From positions 5,492,501 through 5,556,500 of the forward strand of contig NZ_NPJZ01000001.1 of assembly GCF_002245895.1 (NCBI RefSeq): 64,000 nucleotides of DNA, in the 5' to 3' direction. Both the position numbers and the translations under genes were made by a program. Below are positions 49,977 through 58,044 of the stretch, in pieces. The DNA comes from Rhodococcus sp. OK302. Its GTDB lineage: Bacteria; Actinomycetota; Actinomycetes; Mycobacteriales; Mycobacteriaceae. The notes below the pieces were generated by a model that saw only the letters and a list, made by a program, of their open reading frames with translations, made no database searches and was not told the DNA's origin. How positions within the stretch are numbered: the first letter of the stretch is position 1; every line of letters begins with the position of its first letter.

Positions 49977-51170
49977 TTACGCGACGTTTCGCTCGACAAT
50001 ACGGACGAAGCCTTCCGCATCGATCTGCGCGGTGTCATGAGTGCAGAACCAGCCGCGAGTGAATCGCGCCGATGTCAGTTCCGGCGAGTTCCAGTACCGG
50101 CGTGCGACGCTCGGCCCACGGCACAACAGTTCACCGTATCCATCGGGCGCGTCCGGCCCGAACAACGCGACTTCCATTCCGCCGAAAGCGATTCCCACAC
50201 TTCCGAAATGGGTGGACGCCGATTCCATCGGCAGTATGAGGCCAGCACCACACGTCTCGGTCTTTCCCCATCCGATCACATGCTGCGCCGACGGGAACGC
50301 GGACAATAATTTCGCTTCCTGTTCCGCTGTGATCGGCGATCCGCTGCAGTCGATCCACCGCACCGACCTCGAACCTGCCCGCGCTGCCGGCCCCGCCGCC
50401 AGAAGGCGAGGTTCGAGAAGATCTTCGGGACGCCCCGTGATGATGTCGACGGTATGAGCGCTCTCGCGCCAAAAATCGCCGGCAACTACGACGGTACCGC
50501 CCACCACCAGCGTCGCCAGAACATGGACTAACTGCCGGATCGACCTGAAATCACTGTCCACCACAAGATTTCGAACACCTTCGACGCCGTAGTCTCGCGA
50601 ATGCAGCAGTGCCTCGATGGCCGAGAGCAAATTTTCGTTGGTCAACTCGACGCCGAGCATCACGCCCGAAGAATCTGTTGTGTATGCAAGTACCGCCAAC
50701 TCGTCCGGTGCAGCGCCGTCGTCGATGAACGGAAGGCCCGCGGGTAGTTCCCCGTCCAGCACCAGCACCGAACCACTGTCCGCGATCACCCAATCCACGT
50801 CGGCGTCGGTCCACGCCGCGCCGAGGGAGACAGGAACGCCGCCCGCGAGGATCACCCCGAGGCACGCTTCCATCCACCGGATACCGGCAGCGAACCGGAT
50901 GGCAACACGGTCACCGATCTCGATACCTCGAGATTTCAAGCCGCCGGCCACCCGCGAGGCGTCCGCCCACAACTCTGCGAAGGTGACCTGATTGCCGTCG
51001 ACTTCCTCCACTGCAACGCGCACCGAAAAGCGGTGGACTGCGACATCGAGCAACTCCGAGAGCGATGGATCCAATTGGCGGTAGCGCAGCAAACCGTCCG
51101 TCGCGCGACTTACCCGCCCATCCGTGAGCAACTGATTGGAACAGGGATACTCGACAAGGCTCGACCGCAT
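49977..51170 (-). CDS. Truncated, degenerate acyl-CoA-ligase-like (ANL) protein, probably catalytically inactive
   Basis: The 397-aa product aligns with the N-terminal domain of adenylate-forming enzymes (VTFAELWADASRVAGGLKSRGIEIGDRVAI; VSLGAAWTDADVDWVIADSG) and ends at GFVRIVERNVA, just where the hinge and C-terminal domain should begin. The domain carrying the catalytic Lys is absent. The ATP-binding loop, normally TSGTTGxPKG, reads TTDSSGVMLG. No remnant of the missing domain is found in the other frames before the next gene. ATG 51170 has GGAGG 5 nt upstream, so it looks expressed. It may be a pseudoenzyme or a decaying gene. Confidence 0.82.
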   Translation of the reverse strand: MRSSLVEYPCSNQLLTDGRVSRATDGLLRYRQLDPSLSELLDVAVHRFSVRVAVEEVDGNQVTFAELWADASRVAGGLKSRGIEIGDRVAIRFAAGIRWMEACLGVILAGGVPVSLGAAWTDADVDWVIADSGSVLVLDGELPAGLPFIDDGAAPDELAVLAYTTDSSGVMLGVELTNENLLSAIEALLHSRDYGVEGVRNLVVDSDFRSIRQLVHVLATLVVGGTVVVAGDFWRESAHTVDIITGRPEDLLEPRLLAAGPAARAGSRSVRWIDCSGSPITAEQEAKLLSAFPSAQHVIGWGKTETCGAGLILPMESASTHFGSVGIAFGGMEVALFGPDAPDGYGELLCRGPSVARRYWNSPELTSARFTRGWFCTHDTAQIDAEGFVRIVERNVA

Positions 51171-51261
51171 TGGTACCTCCACTGAACTGACAACCCACAC
51201 CGGTCATTCGACTATATGATGTAGATCACACTAAGTGGAGCACTCTGACGATAACGCCTAC

Positions 51262-52062
51262 TTATTGACCGGCATAAACAGCTTTGCCAGGTCCCACGTC
51301 GAGGAAACTGCGCACGGCACCCCGGAGATCATCAGTATCGAATAATGCGCCGGACACCACCGGCGTCACGGCATCGGCATGCGCAATACCGCCCGAACGC
51401 CACGCCTCCACAATCTGCTTTGTCGCGTGATGGGCACGGGTCGGTCCGTCGGCCAGCCGGTTCACCAGCGCCCGCGCGGCGGCATCCACGTCGTCGTGGA
51501 CCGCATTGACCACACCCCACGAAACCAACGTCGACGCGTCGTACACATCGCCCGTCATCACGAGCTCGCGGGCCCGGCCGGAACCCGCACGTTCCGCCAA
51601 CCGCTGCGGCCCACCCATCGACGGCGTCAACCCGACCACTGTCTCCACCAGTCCGAACTTGGCCTTGGTTGACGCGAGAATGATGTCGCAGGCCAACGAG
51701 ATTTCGAACGCCGCCGTCAACGTCAGGCCGTGGGCCGCATAGACCACCGGGCAGGGTAGCGCCTCGAGAGGATGACAGATCTGTGCAAACAGATCACGCC
51801 ACAAGTCAGCCGCCTGTTCCGGATCGAGACCGTCGAACAGATGGACGTCGACACCGGCGGAATTGACCTTGCCCTCCGCTCGCAACAGGACCGCGCGCGG
51901 CGGCGCGGCGGTCAGCGCCGCAATGTCTGCGATCACCGCATCGAACATGGCTCGATCGAACAGATTCAGCGGTCCGTGCGCGAATGTCAGCACGGCCACC
52001 TCGGCACCTGCCGCTGTTGTGGACCGTTCGAGACGAGTGGGATGCGATTCGGAAGCAGTCAT
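51262..52062 (-). CDS. Enoyl-CoA hydratase/isomerase (crotonase family), second copy
   Basis: The 266-aa enzyme has the oxyanion-hole segment GKVNSAGVDVHLF, a helix with LVETVVGLTPSMGGPQRLAER including the catalytic-position Glu, and a C-terminal region typical of crotonases. ATG 52062 has AAGGTG 6 nt upstream. It is divergent from the second GlcD-like oxidase gene with only 41 nt between starts, so the promoters must overlap. Its substrate is unknown. Confidence 0.88.
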   Translation of the reverse strand: MTASESHPTRLERSTTAAGAEVAVLTFAHGPLNLFDRAMFDAVIADIAALTAAPPRAVLLRAEGKVNSAGVDVHLFDGLDPEQAADLWRDLFAQICHPLEALPCPVVYAAHGLTLTAAFEISLACDIILASTKAKFGLVETVVGLTPSMGGPQRLAERAGSGRARELVMTGDVYDASTLVSWGVVNAVHDDVDAAARALVNRLADGPTRAHHATKQIVEAWRSGGIAHADAVTPVVSGALFDTDDLRGAVRSFLDVGPGKAVYAGQ

Positions 52063-52091
52063 GACCGTCACCTTGCCACACCGAATCGACA

Positions 52092-52097
52092 TACGAT
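52092..52097 (+). promoter_or_regulatory. Leaderless-type -10 element for the second FAD-linked oxidase gene
   Basis: TACGAT ends 6 nt before GTG 52104, and no ribosome-binding site is present. Confidence 0.45.
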
Positions 52098-52103
52098 CGA
52101 ACG

Positions 52104-53462
52104 GTGGACGGACTGAGAAGAGCACTAACCGACGTTGTGGGACAACGGTTCGTCACCGAAGATCCCGATGTTCTCGCTGCCCGGTCAACCGATCACACCG
52201 GCCGATACCGTGGGCGGGCACGCGCTCTTGTCCGGCCGGCCGATACAGCAGAACTAGCAGCCACACTCGATGTCTGCCGGACGCTCGGAGCACCCGTTAC
52301 CGTGCAAGGTGGCCGTACCGGTCTGGTGGCCGGCGCAGTGCCCGAGAACAACGACGTCTTGCTCTCGACCGAACGCCTGACCACCATCGGAGCCGTCGAC
52401 AGAGATTCGATGCGCATCAGCGTCGACGCGGGAGTCACACTCGCGCAGGTACATTCAGCCGCGGCGCACGCCGGATTGAAGTTCGGGGTCGATATCGCAT
52501 CGCGGGATTCCGCAACCATCGGCGGGATGGCCGCCACCAATGCCGGTGGCCTGCATACGGTTCGTTACGGAAACATGGCCGAGCAGGTCACCGGACTCGA
52601 GGTGGTTTTGCCCGACGGTTCCACCGCGCGACGGTCTCCGAAGGTCCGCTCCGACAACTCCGGATACAACCTCCCCGCGCTGTGGGTGGGCAGCGAAGGA
52701 ACGCTCGGCGTGATCACACGCGTCGATCTGACGCTGCGGGCGATACCGAAACATCGCGTCACCACTCTGACCGGTTTCGATTCACTCGCGGCCGTCGTCG
52801 ACGCCGGACGCGCATTGCGCACGTTGGAGGGTGTCGACGCGCTCGAGCTGCTCGACGGCCGCGGCCTGGAACTGGCGGCGGGCAAGCTCGGTGCCGCGGT
52901 TCCGACGGGGCGACGGTGGTACCTCTTGGCAGAGGTATCGGGTGCCCATGACCCGCTCGAAGAATTGGCGTCCGTCCTGGATCGGATCGCTCCGCCCGAA
53001 GCGCCCGCGGTTGCCGTCGACGCGGCCGGTTCTGCTCGATTGTGGGCCGCACGTGAATGTTTCGCAGAGGTGGTGGGCCTGTTCGGGCCGCCGCTCAAAT
53101 TCGACGCGGCCCTCCCCCTCGATGAACTTGCCGGATTCGCGGAGGATGCGGTTGCCGTCATCGCGGACGCCGCGCCGGCCGCGATACCTGTTCTGTTCGG
53201 ACATGTAGCCGAAGGAAACATCCACCTCAATGTGCTGAACTGCCCGGATGCCGACGGTGTGTACGGCCGTGTTCTCGAACTGGTGCGTGGCCGCGGCGGA
53301 AATATCAGTTCCGAGCACGGAGTCGGCTCGCTCAAACGCAACTACCTCGACCTGGCCCTCTCCCCGGAGGACATACAGGCGATGTGGGCGATCAAGCGAG
53401 CCTTCGACCCCGGCGACTATCTCAATCGCGCAGTGATGTTTCCTGACGCTCTTCGTCGGTGA
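52104..53462 (+). CDS. FAD-linked oxidase, GlcD / D-2-hydroxyacid dehydrogenase family, second copy
   Basis: The 452-aa flavoprotein has the PCMH FAD-binding domain (APVTVQGGRTGLVAGAVPEN, TIGGMAATNAGGLHTVRYGNM) and the GlcD-type C-terminal domain (LFGHVAEGNIHLNVLNC, SSEHGVGSLKRNYL). It should oxidise a D-2-hydroxy acid such as D-lactate or 2-hydroxyglutarate. The GTG 52104 transcript is probably leaderless. Its 3' end overlaps the convergent MFS gene by 41 nt. Confidence 0.9.
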   Translation: MDGLRRALTDVVGQRFVTEDPDVLAARSTDHTGRYRGRARALVRPADTAELAATLDVCRTLGAPVTVQGGRTGLVAGAVPENNDVLLSTERLTTIGAVDRDSMRISVDAGVTLAQVHSAAAHAGLKFGVDIASRDSATIGGMAATNAGGLHTVRYGNMAEQVTGLEVVLPDGSTARRSPKVRSDNSGYNLPALWVGSEGTLGVITRVDLTLRAIPKHRVTTLTGFDSLAAVVDAGRALRTLEGVDALELLDGRGLELAAGKLGAAVPTGRRWYLLAEVSGAHDPLEELASVLDRIAPPEAPAVAVDAAGSARLWAARECFAEVVGLFGPPLKFDAALPLDELAGFAEDAVAVIADAAPAAIPVLFGHVAEGNIHLNVLNCPDADGVYGRVLELVRGRGGNISSEHGVGSLKRNYLDLALSPEDIQAMWAIKRAFDPGDYLNRAVMFPDALRR

Positions 53463-54924
53463 CCGCTCCGGCTCCACCGACCGCCATGGCTTCGTCGTGG
53501 GCGTCTCCACGCTGCGGACGGGCGAAGCAGACCGATGCCACGAACCCGACGAGGAGCACACCGGCCGGCAGCCAGATCGACTGAGACATTGCGGTGCTGA
53601 AAGGTTCACGAACGAATTCGGGGAGATCTCCCACGGCACCTTCGGAACTGCCGCCGCTGAGTCCCTGCGCTGACAACCGTGCGGTAATCAGCGCTCCGAT
53701 AGCCGCGCTGCCGAGTACGGCACCCACCTGACGCGTGGTGTTGTAGACGCCGGCTCCGGCGCCCGCTTGCATCGGCGGGAGATTGTGCGTCGCAGTGGCG
53801 GCAAGGGGCGACCAGATGCACGCATTAGCGAAGCCGATCAGGCCGATCGGCAGAAGCAGTTCCCAGATCGCGACGTGCGGCGACATGACCAGCGCCAGCC
53901 AGCCCAGAGCGATGGCGAACAGCAGGAAGCCCGAGCCCGCGATGTAGCGCGGATGGGTCTTGTCCACCTGCTTGCCGATGATCGGCGCAAAAATGCCGGT
54001 CAGCACGGCCATCGGAACCATCAACAGTGCCGACTGGGTCGGCGAGAGTCCGCGCACCGCCTGCGCGTAGAACATCAGTGGCAGCACCATTGCAGTAATC
54101 GCGAAACCCATTGCGGTGATGGCAATGTTGGCGAGCGAGAAGTTGCGGTCCTTGAAGAGCCCGAGCGGCAACAACGGTTCGTTCTTGTTGCGCGACTGGT
54201 AGAACACGAACACGATGAGCAGCAGTATGCCGGCGCCGATGAGGCTCCAGACAAAGCCGTTCCAGTCGTAGGAGCTGCCTTCCTGGATGCCGAAGACCAG
54301 CAGGAACATGCCGGCCGCACTGAGGATCACGCCGGGGATGTCGAACTTGTGCTGGCTTGTCGGCAACGACGGAACCAGCTTCCACGCGAGTGCGAAAGCG
54401 ATCACTCCGACAGGAACGTTGACAATGAAGATCCACTGCCAGCCGAGAGTATCGACCAGGACACCGCCGGCGAGGGGTCCGACCAACGTCGCGACACCGG
54501 CAACCGCGCCCCACAGACCCATGGCTGCGCCGCGCTTGTTGGGCGCAAAGGTACGGGTGATGACAGCCATCGTCTGCGGCGTCATCATCGCCGCGCCCAG
54601 GCCCTGGAAGGTCCTGGCGACGATCAGCATTTCGATGCTGCCGGACAATCCGCACCACAGCGAAGCACCGGTGAACAGCACGAGGCCGATCATGTAGACG
54701 TTCTTGGGGCCGAACCGGTCACCGAGCCTGCCGGTCACCAACAGCGGGACCGCGTACGCCAAGAGGTACGCACTGGTGACCCAGACGACCTTGTTGATGT
54801 CGGATCCGAGATCCTCCATGATTGCGGGGTTTGCGACCGCGACGATCGTACTGTCCACGAGAATCATGAAGAATCCGATGCACAACGCCCAGAGCGCGTG
54901 CCAGGGATTTACCTGCTTTTCCAT
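53422..54924 (-). CDS. MFS drug-efflux transporter, DHA2 (14-TMS, EmrB/QacA) family
   Basis: The 500-aa membrane protein has about 14 hydrophobic segments. Motif A (TGRLGDRFGPKNVY) follows the second segment, and the first contains the family pattern FMILVDSTIVAVANPAI with Asp-Ser-Thr. LWGAVAGVATLVGPLAGGVLVDTLGWQWIF is the typical motif C region. It should be a proton-coupled exporter of lipophilic cations or antibiotics. It starts 2 nt after the PadR gene, and its last 41 nt overlap the convergent FAD-oxidase gene. Confidence 0.93.
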   Translation of the reverse strand: MEKQVNPWHALWALCIGFFMILVDSTIVAVANPAIMEDLGSDINKVVWVTSAYLLAYAVPLLVTGRLGDRFGPKNVYMIGLVLFTGASLWCGLSGSIEMLIVARTFQGLGAAMMTPQTMAVITRTFAPNKRGAAMGLWGAVAGVATLVGPLAGGVLVDTLGWQWIFIVNVPVGVIAFALAWKLVPSLPTSQHKFDIPGVILSAAGMFLLVFGIQEGSSYDWNGFVWSLIGAGILLLIVFVFYQSRNKNEPLLPLGLFKDRNFSLANIAITAMGFAITAMVLPLMFYAQAVRGLSPTQSALLMVPMAVLTGIFAPIIGKQVDKTHPRYIAGSGFLLFAIALGWLALVMSPHVAIWELLLPIGLIGFANACIWSPLAATATHNLPPMQAGAGAGVYNTTRQVGAVLGSAAIGALITARLSAQGLSGGSSEGAVGDLPEFVREPFSTAMSQSIWLPAGVLLVGFVASVCFARPQRGDAHDEAMAVGGAGAVTDEERQETSLRD

Positions 54925-54926
54925 CT

Positions 54927-55550
54927 TCAGTCCTTAGTAGGTGTGCCAGGGCTTGCGAAGCCGACATGGCGGTCGAGGAGTTCTTGTGAAAGCCAAGGCA
55001 ATTCACCGGTCTCGATTTCGGTAACCAACGCGCTCAGCCACTCACGCTCGGCGATAGTCATCGCCCGGACGTAGTCGCCGCCCACCGTGAAGATTCGAGG
55101 CTTCTCGACTGCCTGTGGTTGGCAATCGGTCCGGTCGAAATCAGCGATCGTGGCATCGAGGTGACCGATCCGGATACGCAGCATCTCGCATGCCGTCGCG
55201 GCCGTCAGGTTGTGCATCTCGGCCAACGCGAGCGGCAGGCGCGGATACTCACGAACCGGAACGGCCAACATCTCACGCAACTGATGCTCGAGCGCTGCCC
55301 GACCCGAAGCTGTGATCTCGTACGTCGTTCGTTCCGGCCGATTTCCTTCCCGGTCCGTACCGATGGAAGCAAGCAACGTCTGCTGCTCGAGTCGACCGAC
55401 CGTGTGATAAAGCGACCCGGGTTTGATCTTGACCAACTGATCACCACGACGTACCGAGGCCAGTTGGTACATCTCGTAGGGGTGCATCGGCCGTTCAGCC
55501 AGCAAACCGAGAATGACGATACCCAGAGGGGTCAGCGAAATGTCGTCCAT
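54927..55550 (-). CDS. PadR-family transcriptional regulator
   Basis: The 207-aa regulator has the PadR winged helix (LTPLGIVILGLLAERPMHPYEMYQL, GSLYHTVGRLEQQTLLAS with the PadR LYxxLxRLE-like motif) and a C-terminal dimerisation domain (LALAEMHNLTAATACEMLRIRIGHLDA). It is directly upstream of the MFS exporter, in an operon. ATG 55550 has GGGAGG 6 nt upstream. Palindromes just upstream (55565-55597) are likely operators, so it probably represses itself and the pump until a toxic ligand binds. Confidence 0.92.
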   Translation of the reverse strand: MDDISLTPLGIVILGLLAERPMHPYEMYQLASVRRGDQLVKIKPGSLYHTVGRLEQQTLLASIGTDREGNRPERTTYEITASGRAALEHQLREMLAVPVREYPRLPLALAEMHNLTAATACEMLRIRIGHLDATIADFDRTDCQPQAVEKPRIFTVGGDYVRAMTIAEREWLSALVTEIETGELPWLSQELLDRHVGFASPGTPTKD

Positions 55551-55564
55551 GAATGCCCTCCCGG

Positions 55565-55597
55565 GTTGAGATTCTCAACTATTCCACGCCAAATAGT
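55565..55597. promoter_or_regulatory. Candidate PadR operators
   Basis: GTTGAGATTCTCAAC (55565-55579) is a perfect palindrome about the central T. An abutting inverted repeat is ACTATT-N8-AATAGT (55578-55597). Both lie 15-47 nt upstream of the PadR start. Confidence 0.6.
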
Positions 55598-55662
55598 CGG
55601 TACGGAATATACGGCCATGCACCATCTGAATCAACCCGAAGGATGCGATAGCGTTCTCCGTC

Positions 55663-56358
55663 GTGGACGAACATCACCTCGACATCATTCGACTCGCGTG
55701 GGCCAGGCACCTCGGACTAGGCGATTCGGCCTTGCGAGCGGCGCATACCGCCAGGGTCATCGAGGACACCACCGAAGTGATCCACGTTCTTCGACTTGCC
55801 GACGCCGACGCCGACGTCGGGCCGCGATGGTTCATGGAACGCGCCGCCGATGCGGACATCCGCACACTGTTGGAACCGCCGCTCCTGCTCGAACTGACCA
55901 AGGATCACGGCGGCCGGATCGCATCGCACACCGATCTCGCCTTCCTCTCCGACTACACGGACACCGTTCCCACAGAACAACTTCTGATCTCCCACGAGCG
56001 TGCCGACGCACTCGCCGTCGCGCAGGCCTGCCCACCGGACGACGCTGTTGTTGCCGATCTGGACGACCGCGAACGCTGGTTCATCGCATTAAGCGATGAC
56101 CACCAACCCCTCTCTTGCGCCGCCTACCGAGAGTTCCAAGGGTTTGTCGCAGACCTCACGATGCTCACGGTTCCCACACATCGGCGATGCAAATTAGCTT
56201 GCGGCACAACTTTTCTCGCCGCCGAGGACGCCCTCGACGCGGGCCTCGTACCCCAACTTCGCATCCCCACCGGACACCACGGCGGCGCAGCAATCGCCCG
56301 GGAACTCGGCTTCACCTTCCTCGGAATACACACAACAGTCGCGGTTCTTTCCGCGTAG
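55663..56358 (+). CDS. GNAT-like acetyltransferase-related protein (tentative)
   Basis: The 231-aa product is weakly related to GNAT enzymes: the C-terminal ~90 residues contain YREFQGFVADLTMLTVPTHRRCKLACGTTFLAAEDALDAGLVPQLR and a final GFTFLGIHTTV. The central acetyl-CoA loop pattern (Q/R-x-x-G-x-G/A) is not clean. The N-terminal half is unassigned. It is divergent from the PadR gene over 112 bp and starts with GTG 55663. No specific substrate is implied. Confidence 0.6.
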   Translation: MDEHHLDIIRLAWARHLGLGDSALRAAHTARVIEDTTEVIHVLRLADADADVGPRWFMERAADADIRTLLEPPLLLELTKDHGGRIASHTDLAFLSDYTDTVPTEQLLISHERADALAVAQACPPDDAVVADLDDRERWFIALSDDHQPLSCAAYREFQGFVADLTMLTVPTHRRCKLACGTTFLAAEDALDAGLVPQLRIPTGHHGGAAIARELGFTFLGIHTTVAVLSA

Positions 56359-56398
56359 CGTGTAAACACGCCGGCACCCTCGAGGAAAAGAGACTTTC

Positions 56399-57469
56399 AT
56401 GGAATCAGAATCTTCCGGTGCCGCGTACGAACCGTCCAGTGCGACTTACGACCCTTCCAGCGCGACCTATGTCGAGGGCGGCCGCGAATTCAAGCGCGAC
56501 ACCAACTACATCCCGACGCGCATCACCGAGGACGGCCGCGACGGGTACCCCGTAGAACCGGAGCGCTACCGCCTGGTCGTCGCACGCGCGTGCCCCTGGG
56601 CCAATCGTGCGATCATCGTCCGCCGACTCCTCGGTCTGGAAGATGTTCTGTCGATGGGTATCTGCGGCCCCGTCCACGACAAGCGCAGTTGGACTTTCGA
56701 TCTCGACCCCGGCGGTATCGATCCGGTCCTGAAAATCCCCCGAGTGCAAGACGCCTATTTGGCGCGCGATCCCGAATACCCTCGCGGCATCACGGTGCCC
56801 GCCATGGTGGAGATCTCCACCGGCAAAGTGGTGACCAACGACTATCCGCAGATCACGCTGGATCTGTCCACCGAATGGAAGAAATACCACCGTGAGGGGG
56901 CACCCGACCTGTATCCGGTAACCCTGCGCGCCGAGATCGACGAAGTAGCCGACCTCGTATTCCGCGACGTCAACAACGGCGTCTATCGCTGCGGCTTCGC
57001 CGGGTCACAGGAAGCCTACGAGAAGGCGTACGACCAGCTGTTCAACCGACTGGACTGGCTGACGGAACGTCTTGCACAACAACGCTTTCTGGTTGGTGAC
57101 ACCATCACCGAAGCTGATGTCCGGCTGTTCACCACGCTCGTACGGTTCGACCCCGTCTACCACGGCCACTTCAAGTGCAACAGAAGCAAACTCACCGAAA
57201 TGCCGGTGCTGTGGGACTACGCCCGCGATCTCTTCCAAACCCCCGGCTTCGGCGACACCATCGACTTCGCCCAGATCAAGGCGCACTACTACATCGTTCA
57301 TTCCGACATCAATCCCACCCAAATCGTGCCCAAGGGACCGGAATTGACGCATTGGCTCGAACCGCACGGCCGCGAACAACTAGGCGGCCGCCCGTTCGGG
57401 AACGGCACTGCGCCGCATCCGCCCATTCCATCGGAAATCGTGCCGCCGGAGCAGTGGGCAACGCGATAA
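56399..57469 (+). CDS. Glutathionyl-hydroquinone reductase / Xi-class GST homologue (YqjG/ECM4-like)
   Basis: The 356-aa cytosolic enzyme has the family core RACPWANRAIIVRRLLGLEDVLS, with the redox Cys at about residue 65 in CPWA, then TVPAMVEISTGKVVTNDYPQ and the C-terminal helical domain (ITEADVRLFTTLVRFDPVYHGHFKCN). It would reduce thiol-conjugated quinones. Actinobacteria generally use mycothiol instead of glutathione, so the physiological thiol is uncertain. The N-terminal ~30 residues carry a small internal repeat (SSATYDPSSATY). ATG 56399 has an AGGAAAAG site. Its stop lies in a short tandem duplication. Confidence 0.87.
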   Translation: MESESSGAAYEPSSATYDPSSATYVEGGREFKRDTNYIPTRITEDGRDGYPVEPERYRLVVARACPWANRAIIVRRLLGLEDVLSMGICGPVHDKRSWTFDLDPGGIDPVLKIPRVQDAYLARDPEYPRGITVPAMVEISTGKVVTNDYPQITLDLSTEWKKYHREGAPDLYPVTLRAEIDEVADLVFRDVNNGVYRCGFAGSQEAYEKAYDQLFNRLDWLTERLAQQRFLVGDTITEADVRLFTTLVRFDPVYHGHFKCNRSKLTEMPVLWDYARDLFQTPGFGDTIDFAQIKAHYYIVHSDINPTQIVPKGPELTHWLEPHGREQLGGRPFGNGTAPHPPIPSEIVPPEQWATR

Positions 57470-57488
57470 ACTCTGGGCAACGCGATAA
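57455..57488. repeat. 19-bp-period tandem duplication spanning the GST-like gene's stop codon
   Basis: TGGGCAACGCGATAA occurs at 57455-57469 and again at 57474-57488. It contains the last four codons and TAA (57467-57469); the period is not a multiple of three. Confidence 0.95.
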
Positions 57489-57514
57489 CGCGACACATCG
57501 AGCAATGTCGAGTT

Positions 57515-57914
57515 CTACTCCCCCGCGTACGTTCCGAAACTCCAATACACGCCCTCCGGATCACGACACGTGAAACCACGTGAACCGTAGTCCTCGTCGC
57601 GAAGCCCCTGCGTGATCGTGGCACCGACGCACTGCTCGATCGTGCAGTGCGTCGGCATCACCTACGACGATGTACACCGATCCCACGCCGACCGGAAGTC
57701 CCGAGATCGCAGAATCTTCGCGCGGAGAGCCCAGCATGATCCCGCCGCCGCCAGGCCAATCGAGCTGCGCATGATCGACAACATCACCGTCGCCGTACAC
57801 GGCCTTCTCCGCAAAACCGAAGGCCCTCACGAGAAATCGAATGGCTTCACGGGCATCGGCGTACAGCAATGTCGGCCAAATCTTTGCACTCGGCACATTC
57901 GAAGTCTCACTCAT
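57515..57914 (-). pseudogene. VOC-family gene with a 1-nt frameshift
   Basis: From ATG 57914 (AGGAG upstream) the frame encodes a VOC protein (IWPTLLYADAREAIRFLVRAFGF, DHAQLDWPGGGGIMLGSPR, VYIVVGDADALHDRAV). It then derails and stops at 57561. Shifting by one base near 57626 restores the expected VOC C-terminus (GATITQGLRDEDYGSRG, FTCRDPEGVYWSFGTY) to TAG 57515-57517. The 400-nt span equals 399 plus one, as for a single-base insertion. The shift lies in one arm of a perfect inverted repeat (57624-57655). It is a pseudogene, or an error at a hairpin. Confidence 0.85.
57624..57655. repeat. Perfect 12-bp inverted repeat at the VOC frameshift
   Basis: CCGACGCACTGC (57624-57635) and GCAGTGCGTCGG (57644-57655) flank an 8-nt loop. 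The extra base of the frameshift falls in the left arm. Confidence 0.95.
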
Positions 57915-58044
57915 GGTGTTCTCCTGGTTGTCTCGGATCCGGGTGTATGACAGGTACCACCCGCTCCGCGGCGGAAACTTCCCCTATTCTCGAAAGCGAA
58001 GTCCCACTCGATTCCGAGGAGGACACCTGCGGAGGGGCAGCGCG

